Shown piece by piece: positions 7,776 to 15,672 of a stretch of DNA of 36,965 nt. Under the pieces are notes generated by a model. The model did not search any database. It saw only the letters and a list, made by a program, of their open reading frames with translations, and was not told the origin of the DNA. The first letter of the stretch is position 1. The number at the start of each line of letters is the position of its first letter. A program made the translations under genes and the position numbers. Source of the DNA: Limivivens sp034101475 (GTDB lineage Bacteria; Bacillota; Clostridia; Lachnospirales; Lachnospiraceae). The stretch lies in the NCBI GenBank assembly GCA_034101475.1, contig JAXEJQ010000037.1, forward strand, positions 1 to 36,965, read 5' to 3'.

Positions 7776-7868
7776 TTTTACTGAATCATTCTTTTACTGG
7801 ATTATTCTTTTACCGAATCATTCTTTTAATGAAGCATTTTTCCTGTATCATTCTCCTGGAGCATTTCC
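7776..7868. repeat. 16-bp degenerate tandem repeat upstream of the YARHG gene
   Basis: Four consecutive 16-bp units of the form TTTTACTGAATCATTC occupy 7776-7839, followed by two more degraded and shorter units up to about 7868. The array fills most of the 119-bp gap between the YARHG gene and the amidase gene and abuts the YARHG ribosome binding site. It is in the 5' leader or promoter zone of the YARHG gene. Confidence 0.75.
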
Positions 7869-7882
7869 TTCGGAGGCAGATC

Positions 7883-9463
7883 TCACCGTTCCGATCCGGA
7901 GAGATAATCGTAAACCGCCGATGAAATCCGGACAATGGTATTCTGCGCAGCTCCATTGTCCGCGATGTTGTTTGACAGAATACAGATCACATAGGGATAT
8001 CGCCCATAAAATACGATGGCAGCATCATTTTCAATGCTTCCCAAACCGTACCCTGAGGGCATCTCGCCGGTTTTGTTGGCTGTCTCCACCTCCGCCGGAA
8101 CGCCTGCCGGGATCTTCCCGGTACGGGTCTGTCCCTTCAGAAGCTCCAGCATCCGCATGGACGCATCCACGGTGATAAGCTCTCCGCTGTAAAGCTCCTC
8201 CAACAGCCTGCAGCAGTCCGCCGCTGAAGTATAATTATCATCCGTAGGATTCTCCGCCAGGAAAGGACGGCCCATATGGGTAGCTGTAAATCCATGTTCC
8301 TGACAGAATTCATTGACAACCGCAGCTCCCGCGTAAAAATCACCCTGCCCCAGGCGTCGTACCAGCTCATTGGCCGCATCATTGTCACTGACCGTAATCA
8401 TGGCGGTCAGAAGATCCTTCAGCTCGCCGTCGTAGCTTTCTCCCATGTAAATCAGTTCTTTGCCTGCTTCCTCAGCAAAGACCGCCCGCTCGTATACCGC
8501 TGCCATAATAAACATTTTAATGACGCTGGCCGACTGCATGAACTGATCTGCCCGAATCATGCAAGAATCCCGGCTGTTCAGATCCAGAATGGCTGCTGAC
8601 CAGCTCTCTCCGGAAGCTTCGAGATCGTCCAGATAGACCCTTTCCAGCAGAGTCTTCAATCCTTCCATATCCGGCCCCCGGCCTTCTTCCGGACTGGAAA
8701 CCTTCTCCTGATCCGTCACACCGAAATAGGCATCAATCCCGTCCGCAATTCCCTCCGCCATCCTCTGATGATGGCTGCTGTCCGTAATGTACCGGTCATC
8801 CTCTTCGTTAGTCATAAAACCCATTTCCAGAATCGTCACCGGAACAGTACTCCAGTTGATCCCTGTCATCCCATCCGCAGTCAGCACACCGAGATCTGTC
8901 AGCCCTGTGGTCTGACAATAATGCTCCACAATCTGCGCGGAAAGCTCATAGCTAGCCTCTGCAAGATCAGAAACGTAGGGATTCTCCGATGAAGGAGCCA
9001 TCGTAAGGGCTCCTGCCATGCTGTGATCATCACTGCCGTTTGCATGAATCCGTACACTGATATCCGCTCCCACTTCTGTGGCAAGCTGCGCCCGCTCCTT
9101 ATTGCTGATGGCAATATCGTTGTCCTCTCTGGTCAGAATCACCCGGTAGCCTCTGGACTCCAGCTCGTCCCGCAAAACCAGGGATACCTCCAGGTTCACC
9201 TCATATTCCGGAATCCCGGAATAAAGTCCAGCGGTGCCGGTACTGGCTTTGGCCTTGGTCTGCTCTGCTCCCGGTCCAATGGGCTCCTGCGCACTCATAT
9301 CCACCCAGCTTCCCTGATGCCCCGGATCGATGACAATGATCTTTTCCTGATCATCATCGGAAGCAGCCTTAAGGGCTGCTTCTGTCTCTTCCAGAGCCCG
9401 GACATGGAACGGCAGAAGCAGAATGGCACAGAGCAAAAGCGCTGCCTTACCCGCTTTTCTCAT
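7883..9463 (-). CDS. N-acetylmuramoyl-L-alanine amidase fused to a serine beta-lactamase-like domain
   Basis: This secreted protein of 526 residues has a signal peptide (residues 1-23) and two catalytic domains. The first, about 40-247, is an Amidase_3 domain, which cuts the bond between muramic acid and the stem peptide. Its zinc ligands are visible as His49 (DPGHQG), Glu88 (PEYEVN) and His140 (IHANG), with catalytic Glu213 (ILEMGF). The second, about 265-526, is a class A beta-lactamase-like (Beta-lactamase2) domain with all three penicillin-interactive motifs: Ser313-Val-Ile-Lys316, Ser359-Asp-Asn361 and Lys464-Thr-Gly466. The second domain could be a D,D-peptidase, a penicillin-binding module or a lactamase; sequence alone does not decide. 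GGGAGGGAAGG precedes the ATG. Confidence 0.88.
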   Translation of the reverse strand: MRKAGKAALLLCAILLLPFHVRALEETEAALKAASDDDQEKIIVIDPGHQGSWVDMSAQEPIGPGAEQTKAKASTGTAGLYSGIPEYEVNLEVSLVLRDELESRGYRVILTREDNDIAISNKERAQLATEVGADISVRIHANGSDDHSMAGALTMAPSSENPYVSDLAEASYELSAQIVEHYCQTTGLTDLGVLTADGMTGINWSTVPVTILEMGFMTNEEDDRYITDSSHHQRMAEGIADGIDAYFGVTDQEKVSSPEEGRGPDMEGLKTLLERVYLDDLEASGESWSAAILDLNSRDSCMIRADQFMQSASVIKMFIMAAVYERAVFAEEAGKELIYMGESYDGELKDLLTAMITVSDNDAANELVRRLGQGDFYAGAAVVNEFCQEHGFTATHMGRPFLAENPTDDNYTSAADCCRLLEELYSGELITVDASMRMLELLKGQTRTGKIPAGVPAEVETANKTGEMPSGYGLGSIENDAAIVFYGRYPYVICILSNNIADNGAAQNTIVRISSAVYDYLSGSER

Positions 9464-9494
9464 TTCCTTCCCTCCCCCTTTTTGTTCTGCCCTT

Positions 9495-9524
9495 ATTTTA
9501 CCATAAACATCCAGGAAGGAACAA
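9495..9524 (-). promoter_or_regulatory. Possible promoter for the amidase fusion gene
   Basis: On the minus strand TAAAAT (9495-9500) has an extended TGG just upstream, and TTGTTC (9519-9524) lies at an 18-nt spacing. It is 31 bp from the start codon. The -10 is good and the -35 is partial. Confidence 0.4.
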
Positions 9525-9591
9525 TACCCAATCCGGTACTTCCGCTTATTTCTTGCTGCTTATTTCTTCCCGCCTGTCCTTCCTCCTTTGT

Positions 9592-10353
9592 TCAATTCTG
9601 CACGGTCATTTTCTGCAGGATCCGAATCGATTTCCGAACATCCTCCCCTGACCGGCATTCTACCGTCCAGGTCAGATTCCGTTCTGTTTTCAGGGCACCA
9701 AAGATCTCCTCCAGATCAATGGTCCCCTCGGATAAGGCCAGATGTGCATCTCTGCTTCCGTCATTGTCATGAAGATGCACATGGCTGATCCGACCCTTCA
9801 GCGCATGAATCCATTCCCCCGGCGGACGTTCAGAAAAGCAGTGAACATGGCCGATGTCCAGGCAAATGGAAAAATCCGGATGGGAAACTGCCTGTGCTGT
9901 CTGAAGAATTCCTTCGTATTCCGGTTCAAACACATTCTCCATGCAGACGGTAATTCCCTCTTTTCCATCCAGAAATCGGTTCCAGAAATCGGCCATCCGT
10001 TCTGCCCAGCCTTCCAGATAAACCGTGGCCGGAATCCGGCAGGTATGGTATACGATTTTTCTCGCACCCAGACAGCGGGCTGCCTGGTAGCACTGCTCAA
10101 AACGCCGAAATGTAGCTTCCCGGACCAGAGACTCGTAGCTGGCCGGGTTCAGATCCAGAAAAGGGCCATGGAGAGTAATTTCCGGACTTCCATATTCCAG
10201 AAGCTCCTTTTCGGCAATCTTCAGCTGCTCCGGCAAATGCTCCAGATTTTCAGAAACGCCAAAACGGAGCAGTTCCACGCCTGCTCCTGTCTGGCTGATC
10301 AATTCTTTTATTTCGGATGGCGGCATCAGCTCCGCCATATAAATTCCGTTCAT
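9592..10353 (-). CDS. Sugar phosphate isomerase/epimerase-like TIM-barrel protein
   Basis: This 253-residue cytoplasmic protein belongs to the AP-endonuclease-2/xylose-isomerase-like TIM-barrel superfamily. Barrel-strand residues typical of the metal site are visible: TLHGPFLDLN, IVYHTCRIP, ICLDIGHVHCF and ISHVHLHDNDG, with a late Glu in WTVECRSG. Members include sugar epimerases, isomerases and endonuclease IV-like enzymes; the substrate cannot be predicted here. The ATG lies 5 bp after the citrate synthase stop, so the two are likely co-transcribed. That is context only and does not prove a role near the TCA cycle. Confidence 0.75.
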   Translation of the reverse strand: MNGIYMAELMPPSEIKELISQTGAGVELLRFGVSENLEHLPEQLKIAEKELLEYGSPEITLHGPFLDLNPASYESLVREATFRRFEQCYQAARCLGARKIVYHTCRIPATVYLEGWAERMADFWNRFLDGKEGITVCMENVFEPEYEGILQTAQAVSHPDFSICLDIGHVHCFSERPPGEWIHALKGRISHVHLHDNDGSRDAHLALSEGTIDLEEIFGALKTERNLTWTVECRSGEDVRKSIRILQKMTVQN

Positions 10354-10358
10354 TTTCT

Positions 10359-11717
10359 TCAGCGGCTCTCCAACGGGAGATACTCCTTTTCCTTCATAAT
10401 GCTCTTGTAGGCCGGACGGATAATTTTATCCATATTCACCAGTTCCTCCACACGGTGGGCACTCCAGCCCACGATTCTGGCCATGGCGAAAATCGGCGTA
10501 TACAATTCCAGCGGAATGTCCAGCATACTGTACACAAATCCACTGTAAAAGTCCACGTTGGCGCTGACTCCTTTATAAATATGACGCTTTTCGGCAATCA
10601 CCTGAGGTGCCAGACGCTCCACCATAGAATACAGGGCAAAGTCTTCATTCCGTCCCTTTTCTGCGGCAAGCTGCTCCACAAAGCTCTTGAATACCTGGGC
10701 TCTGGGATCCGAAAGAGAATAGACCGCATGGCCCATTCCATAGATCAGGCCCTTCTGATCAAATTCTTCTTTTAGCAGCAGTCTCTCCAGATAATGTTTC
10801 ACTTCCTCCTCGTCTGTCCAGTCAGAAACCTTTTCCCGAAGGTCATTCATCATTTCCACAACCTTAATATTGGCACCGCCGTGCTTGGGCCCCTTCAGGG
10901 AGGACAGAGCTGCCGCAATCACCGAATAGGTATCCGAGCCAGCAGAGGTCACGACCCTGGTGGTAAAGGAGGAATTATTTCCGCCGCCATGCTCCATATG
11001 CAGAACCAGCGCCAGATCCAGTACCTTGGCTTCCAGAGGGGTATACTGCTTATCCGGGCGCAGCATCAGAAGAATATTCTCCGCCGTGGAAAGCTCTTCC
11101 TGAGGCCGGTGTATATAAAGACTTTCGTTGCAGTTGTAATGATTATGGGCGTGATACCCGTAAACCGCCAGCATGGGGAACACACTGATCAGGCCCAGAC
11201 ACTGACGCAGAACGTTTTCCAGCGAAAGGTCATTGGTATTCTCATCATAGGACGCAAGGGTCAGAACACTTCGTGTCATGGAATTCATCAGATCCGCGCT
11301 GGGCGCTTTCATAATCACATCTCTGGTGAAATTCGTGGGAAGGGTGCGTCCCATGGCCAGAATTTCCTGAAATTTTTCATACTGTTGCTGATTCGGCAGA
11401 TCCCCGAACAGCAGCAGATAGGCGATTTCTTCAAATCCATACCGTTTTCCGGTAAAGCCCTTTACCAGATCCAGTACATTATAGCCCCGGTACCACAGCT
11501 TTCCTTCGCAGGGTATCTTCTGACCGTCCTCCATGCGGAAGGCCTCGATCTTGGAAATATTGGTCAGTCCTGCCAGGACTCCGTTTCCCTGTTTATCCCT
11601 CAATCCTCTCTTAACTCCGTATACCCCCAGCAGTTCCTCCGGAATATCGTCCTCTTTTTCACAGATTCCCGCGTAATCCCTGCAATATTCTTCAATCATT
11701 TTTCTGTTTTCTTCCAT
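10359..11717 (-). CDS. gltA: Citrate synthase
   Basis: Citrate synthase joins oxaloacetate and acetyl-CoA to give citrate. The 452-residue protein shows the three catalytic residues: His279 (KGPKHGGAN), His330 (GMGHAVYS) and Asp389 (NVDFYSG), plus the HMEHGGGNNSSF substrate loop. It is the long clostridial form with an N-terminal extension of about 40 residues. Two ATGs are candidates; the first (11723) is one base from AGGAGG, while the second (11717) has the normal 7-nt spacing, so I use 11717. A small ORF upstream ends within this start region, suggesting coupling. In anaerobes with an incomplete cycle the enzyme feeds 2-oxoglutarate and glutamate synthesis. Confidence 0.93.
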   Translation of the reverse strand: MEENRKMIEEYCRDYAGICEKEDDIPEELLGVYGVKRGLRDKQGNGVLAGLTNISKIEAFRMEDGQKIPCEGKLWYRGYNVLDLVKGFTGKRYGFEEIAYLLLFGDLPNQQQYEKFQEILAMGRTLPTNFTRDVIMKAPSADLMNSMTRSVLTLASYDENTNDLSLENVLRQCLGLISVFPMLAVYGYHAHNHYNCNESLYIHRPQEELSTAENILLMLRPDKQYTPLEAKVLDLALVLHMEHGGGNNSSFTTRVVTSAGSDTYSVIAAALSSLKGPKHGGANIKVVEMMNDLREKVSDWTDEEEVKHYLERLLLKEEFDQKGLIYGMGHAVYSLSDPRAQVFKSFVEQLAAEKGRNEDFALYSMVERLAPQVIAEKRHIYKGVSANVDFYSGFVYSMLDIPLELYTPIFAMARIVGWSAHRVEELVNMDKIIRPAYKSIMKEKEYLPLESR

Positions 11718-11719
11718 CG

Positions 11720-11839
11720 TCATTCCTCCTGATTCGATTTTGTTTCAAGTCCGTGCCTGATGTTTTCTCCAACCTTTCTGGCAATTCTCTGCAGCACAGC
11801 CTTCTCCTCTTCTGTAATTCCACTATATAAAAGAACCAT
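11720..11839 (-). CDS. Small unrecognised ORF (39 aa) upstream of citrate synthase
   Basis: An ATG at 11839 opens a 39-codon frame (MVLLYSGITEEEKAVLQR, then IARKVGENIRHGLETKS) that stops with TGA at 11720, two bases before the chosen citrate synthase ATG and inside its ribosome-binding region. The composition is that of a short amphipathic helix, not of random DNA, and the tight junction suggests translational coupling. The upstream site is a weak AGAGGG about 10 nt away. I do not recognise a family. A competing ORF in another frame runs across the gltA start and looks like an artefact. Confidence 0.45.
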   Translation of the reverse strand: MVLLYSGITEEEKAVLQRIARKVGENIRHGLETKSNQEE

Positions 11840-11955
11840 TTTAGCATATCCCTCTCTCCGCGTCCAGAAACTTTTTCTAAACAAATCTTAAAAAAGTGGA
11901 AATGACATCTTTTGACCACAGCGTCATATATTGAAAATAAAAAACAGGATATCCC

Positions 11956-12789
11956 ATGCATCTCATGAAAAAATTATCCCGGACCTCTGCTCTCACAGCA
12001 ATCCTCCTTTTTACCGCTCTCCTTCTTGCCGGCCGGCTGGCTATCCGCCGCTTTTCCGCCAGAGAAGCCGCCTCTCTGAACGCTTCCGCGGAAGGCAGCT
12101 GGGGCCTGAGCTTTCAGGAAGAAGGCAAACCGCCAGTGGCAAATGCCACCTTTGAGGAGCTGAAAGTTTACGATGCCTATTACGCCCAGGATACAGAAGA
12201 AAAAGTGCTGTATCTGACCTTTGACTGCGGCTATGAAAATGGAAATACGACGGCTATTCTGGATGCACTGAAAAAGCACCAGGCTCCCGCCACCTTTTTT
12301 GTTGTTGGGAATTTTCTGGAAACCAGTCCGGAACTGGTAAAGCGAATGGCTGTGGAAGGCCATACGGTGGGAAATCACACCTATCATCACCCGGATATGT
12401 CAAAGCTGTCCACCATGGAAGCGTTTTCCAGTGAACTCACCCAGGTGGAACAGCTCTATGAAAGCATCACCGGTGAGAAAATGACTCCCTATTACCGTCC
12501 GCCTCAGGGAAAATACAGTGAGAGCAATCTGAAAATGGCCCAGGAGATGGGGTATACCACCTTTTTCTGGAGTCTGGCTTATGTGGACTGGCAGGAAGAC
12601 CGGCAGCCCACCAGAGAAGAAGCGTTTCAGAAGCTTCTCGGACGGATCCACCCCGGCGCCATTGTCCTGCTGCACAGTACTTCCCGAACCAACGGGGAAA
12701 TCCTCGATGAACTTCTGACAAAGTGGGAAGAAATGGGATATTCCTTCCATTCTCTTTCCCAGTTACTGGAATCTCAGAAAGATACTTGA
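11956..12789 (+). CDS. pdaA: Polysaccharide deacetylase, PdaA-like (muramic delta-lactam synthesis)
   Basis: This is a NodB-fold de-N-acetylase of 277 residues with an N-terminal membrane anchor or signal (about 10-30). Motif 1 is TFDCGYENG (88-96), the variant (FDxGYENG) typical of the delta-lactam-biosynthetic PdaA subfamily and not TFDDG of chitin deacetylases. Motif 2 is HTYHH (141-145), motif 3 RPPQG (181-185), then AYVDW and VLLHS. In Bacillus, PdaA removes acetyl from muramic acid so that the cortex delta-lactam can form and spores can germinate; the same role is inferred here. AGGA lies 6 nt before the ATG. It is followed 50 bp later by a transglutaminase gene on the same strand. Another PdaA paralogue type remains possible. 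Confidence 0.82.
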   Translation: MHLMKKLSRTSALTAILLFTALLLAGRLAIRRFSAREAASLNASAEGSWGLSFQEEGKPPVANATFEELKVYDAYYAQDTEEKVLYLTFDCGYENGNTTAILDALKKHQAPATFFVVGNFLETSPELVKRMAVEGHTVGNHTYHHPDMSKLSTMEAFSSELTQVEQLYESITGEKMTPYYRPPQGKYSESNLKMAQEMGYTTFFWSLAYVDWQEDRQPTREEAFQKLLGRIHPGAIVLLHSTSRTNGEILDELLTKWEEMGYSFHSLSQLLESQKDT

Positions 12790-12839
12790 TTCTTCCGAAT
12801 TTTTCCGGTATGATGAAAGAAAAAAATCGGAGGCACTTC

Positions 12840-14558
12840 ATGAAGAAAAAACGTTACTTATTACTGCCTTTGCTGCTGCTTTTCCTGCTTTTGGGATGTA
12901 CCGCCTTCTGCGAAGAGCAGCCCATTGCTGCAGTCAATCCGGAATATACCGATACACTGACCACCCGGGATCTGCTGTCCCTGGAGGAGGCTCAGGAAAG
13001 CCGACCCTTTGCACGCTCGCTGACCCAGATCCCCTCCTTCAGCAGTTCATCCGCAGCATCCGAATACATAAAAGGCCAGCTGATTGCCCGGGAACCCCTG
13101 ATTTCGTTTACTCTGGTATCTTCCTCTGCCATCTCCGATATGCAGAATACCATATCCACCCTTGTTTATAATTCTATGGAATACAGTCCCACCGGAGCCC
13201 CAAATGAAGGGGATTACCTTCGCTGGCACTATGGCGGCTATAAGGGAAGCTACGATACTGCCAAATCCGGTTCCCGCTATCAGTATACCGTAAATCTTGC
13301 CGTCACCTATTTTTCCACTGCTTCCCAGGAAAAAAAGCTGACTTCCGTGCTGAACACCCTGATGGCTTCCCTGGGTCTGGACGGCAAAAGTGACTATGAA
13401 AAAACCAAAATCATTTACGACTATGTAACCAGTCATGTCACCTATGACTACGCTTCTCTGAACGACTCCACCACCGGAAAGTTCAGCGCTTACAATGCTC
13501 TGATCAAGGGGACCGCGGTCTGCCAGGGCTATGCCAGCCTCGTATACCGGATGCTGCGTATGGCTGGACTGCAGACCCGGTTTATTTCCGGGACCGGCGG
13601 CGGCGAACGCCATGGCTGGAATATTGTAAAGATCGGTAATTCCTATTACAATCTGGACAGTACCTGGGACAGCAGCAGCGGAAAAACCACATACTGGTAC
13701 TTTTTAAAAAGCAATGCAGATTTTTCCAATCATATCCGCGATGCCAAGTTCCGGACTTCCTCCTTCAATGCCGCCTACCCCATGGCATCTGCATCCTACG
13801 ACCTGAGCAATTCCCACACCCATCAGTGGGATACCGCATACACCGTTGATCAGGTACCCTCCTGCAGTGCAGCCGGCAGCTCTTCCATTCACTGCACGAT
13901 CTGCGGGCAGAGCAATCCTTCCTCAACCCGTACAGTGGCTGCTTTATCTCACAAATACGGAAGCTGGACAGTCACGAAACAGGCGACGATTTTCCAGACC
14001 GGGATCAGGGTCCGAACCTGCAGGCTCTGTAACGCCAAACAGACCCAGACTATCCCGAAAAAGGCTGCCAGGGTCACACTGAATGTTTCCAGTATCACTC
14101 TTCAGATCAAACAGCAGACCACTGCTGTAAAAATCAAGACGAAGACCTCCGGTGACGTGATTTCCAAATGGACTTCCTCCAAACCGCAGGTTGCCTTTGT
14201 CAATTCAAAAACCGGAAAAATTCAGGCAAAGGCCACCGGAACTGCCCGGATTACCCTTACCATGAAGAGCGGCGCCACTGCTTCCGTTCTGGTCAAGGTA
14301 CAAAAAAGTGTGGTCAAAACCACCAAACTGACTCTGAGTAAAAAAGCCATGTCTCTGGCCGTCGGAAAGAAGGTGACTCTGCAGGTTACCCGGACTCCTC
14401 TGACCGCCAATGACAAGCTTACCTATTCTTCCTCCAAGCCCTATGTGGCCAGGATCAGCTCCAAAGGCGTTGTCACAGCTCTGCAGCCCGGCAAAACAAT
14501 TCTGAAGGTGCGAAGTGCCAGCGGAAAGCTTGTAAAATGTAAGCTTACCGTAAGCTGA
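12840..14558 (+). CDS. Transglutaminase-like lipoprotein with two Big_2 domains
   Basis: This surface protein of 572 residues starts at the ATG at 12840, preceded by CGGAGG at a 6-nt spacing; the frame is open further upstream but without a site. A hydrophobic leader ends in LLLGC (Cys20), a lipobox. The transglutaminase/protease-like core lies at about 185-290, with Cys228 (GTAVCQGYAS), His258 (ERHGWNI) and Asp273 (NLDSTWD) as the triad. A Cys-rich linker follows at about 340-400 with two pairs, CTIC and CRLC, which may bind metal. Two bacterial Ig-like Big_2 domains, 411-488 and 495-572, end the protein. Such proteins act at the cell surface as proteases or crosslinkers; the target is unknown. 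Confidence 0.87.
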   Translation: MKKKRYLLLPLLLLFLLLGCTAFCEEQPIAAVNPEYTDTLTTRDLLSLEEAQESRPFARSLTQIPSFSSSSAASEYIKGQLIAREPLISFTLVSSSAISDMQNTISTLVYNSMEYSPTGAPNEGDYLRWHYGGYKGSYDTAKSGSRYQYTVNLAVTYFSTASQEKKLTSVLNTLMASLGLDGKSDYEKTKIIYDYVTSHVTYDYASLNDSTTGKFSAYNALIKGTAVCQGYASLVYRMLRMAGLQTRFISGTGGGERHGWNIVKIGNSYYNLDSTWDSSSGKTTYWYFLKSNADFSNHIRDAKFRTSSFNAAYPMASASYDLSNSHTHQWDTAYTVDQVPSCSAAGSSSIHCTICGQSNPSSTRTVAALSHKYGSWTVTKQATIFQTGIRVRTCRLCNAKQTQTIPKKAARVTLNVSSITLQIKQQTTAVKIKTKTSGDVISKWTSSKPQVAFVNSKTGKIQAKATGTARITLTMKSGATASVLVKVQKSVVKTTKLTLSKKAMSLAVGKKVTLQVTRTPLTANDKLTYSSSKPYVARISSKGVVTALQPGKTILKVRSASGKLVKCKLTVS

Positions 14559-14639
14559 ATGCGTAACCGAACCTGAAAAGCACAGCCTGAAAAGGGACGG
14601 GAATCTGAGAATGTGAGCTGTTTGTCAAAGAATAAGCAA

Positions 14640-14677
14640 GAAAAAGCGAACCACGGTTCTGGTGGTTCGCTTTTTTA
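14640..14677. terminator. Strong bidirectional terminator
   Basis: AAAAAGCGAACCAC pairs with GTGGTTCGCTTTTTT around a short loop (GGTTCTG). A runs before and T runs after make it effective on both strands. It lies between the convergent transglutaminase gene (ends 14558) and mecA (ends 14774). Confidence 0.88.
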
Positions 14678-14773
14678 CGCTGTGCCATATCATTGCCAAT
14701 CGGATACCCTGCTTATACGACTCACAGGAATCTTCCGCAAGACGATGCCCCTCTCTGTCAGCTTTCCGGATCC

Positions 14774-15568
14774 TCATGATCTGCTCTGCAGATCTCCCAG
14801 TTTCTCGATGGCTTTCTCCTGAATCATGCATTTATCATGCTCCTTCAGAAATGCCTCCGATACTCCTTCTCCGCTGATATCTCCTCCGAATTCACCCGCA
14901 AGGCTTAAAAAGCCTGCTGCCTGTTTCCTGCTGGCTTCCCCGGAAAACTCTGCAAAAAGATAATACTGATCTTTATGCTTGTAAAGTCTGCTGACCGGCA
15001 GAGCATCCATCCCAAGGGCACTGCAGAAATCGATGGTTTCATCCAGAGACTGAAACAACACCCGACAGATCGACGGAACAGGACTGTCAAGCCGGCGAAT
15101 CTCGCCGGAAACCCCCTCTGCCACCTGCGTTTCCCCGGGACTGTCCTCCTCCTCCTGATTTCTGAGGAGATTTTCAATCTCTTCCATCAGCCCATTGTAG
15201 GCATCTGCCTTTTCCTGTCCTTCCAAAGAAAGAATCTGTTCAATCTTCCCGGAAGCAGCCAGCTGATTCATCGCCTCAATCCGCTGCTGCAGCATCTCCA
15301 TATTTCGATCAATTTCTTTATCAATATCCGCACAGGAAATGACAATCAGAAGACTCTGATCCGGAAGCATCTGCGCGGTAAAGCTCTGTATGCCGTCAGG
15401 GAGCTCCAGTCCCAGGACGGACTTTCCATTTTCCAGAATTTTACTCAGAAAATCAACGGTCTTTTGGCGGTCCTGAGTCAGCTCCTGAAAATCAAATCCC
15501 ATTTCCTGGATCTCCTGTAAAGTAACACGGCAGCTGATGCGTGTATCACTGATTTTCCAAAATGTCAT
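14774..15568 (-). CDS. mecA: MecA-like adaptor protein of the ClpC protease
   Basis: This 264-residue protein resembles MecA/YpbH. The N-terminus MTFWKISDTRISCRVTLQEI matches the MecA substrate-binding domain start, and the C-terminal half (CRVLFQSLDETIDFCSAL, then YLFAEFSG) matches the ClpC-binding domain. The middle, about 95-155, is an acidic, glutamate-rich linker. MecA feeds selected proteins to ClpCP for degradation and in Bacillus controls ComK. The frame opens further upstream but the ATG at 15568 is preceded by GGGAGGTGG and matches the family start. A consensus promoter with an overlapping inverted repeat sits directly upstream. Clostridial MecA proteins are diverged, so the substrate set is unknown. 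Confidence 0.8.
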   Translation of the reverse strand: MTFWKISDTRISCRVTLQEIQEMGFDFQELTQDRQKTVDFLSKILENGKSVLGLELPDGIQSFTAQMLPDQSLLIVISCADIDKEIDRNMEMLQQRIEAMNQLAASGKIEQILSLEGQEKADAYNGLMEEIENLLRNQEEEDSPGETQVAEGVSGEIRRLDSPVPSICRVLFQSLDETIDFCSALGMDALPVSRLYKHKDQYYLFAEFSGEASRKQAAGFLSLAGEFGGDISGEGVSEAFLKEHDKCMIQEKAIEKLGDLQSRS

Positions 15569-15599
15569 AATGCCACCTCCCGACTCACATTTCATTTTT

Positions 15600-15618
15600 G
15601 TTATATATGTTATATAAC
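15600..15618. promoter_or_regulatory. Inverted repeat over the mecA -10 box, candidate operator
   Basis: GTTATATA-TGT-TATATAAC is a perfect 8-bp inverted repeat with a 3-nt spacer. It covers the mecA -10 box (15609-15614), where a bound repressor would block RNA polymerase. No regulator is assigned. Confidence 0.4.
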
Positions 15619-15637
15619 AACTTTTCTGACTTGTCAA
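15609..15637 (-). promoter_or_regulatory. Sigma-A promoter of mecA
   Basis: On the minus strand TTGACA (15632-15637), a 17-nt spacer and TATAAC (15609-15614) make a near-consensus promoter about 40 bp from the mecA ATG. Confidence 0.8.
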
Positions 15638-15672
15638 GAACATTCTGGAGCTTCGACTCTGGTTTCGCATTC

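Noticed and set aside
7776..7868. 16-bp repeats considered as CRISPR or as plasmid iterons
   Set aside because: Units too short and directly joined for CRISPR; no replication gene or AT-rich origin nearby.
11913..11940. TTGACC with an AT-rich -10 region as a promoter of pdaA
   Set aside because: The -35 is good but no acceptable -10 lies at 16-18 nt; not enough to call.
11692..11961. An 89-codon minus-strand ORF running across the citrate synthase start
   Set aside because: No ribosome binding site, odd composition and overlap into gltA; the 39-codon frame at 11720-11839 fits the junction better.
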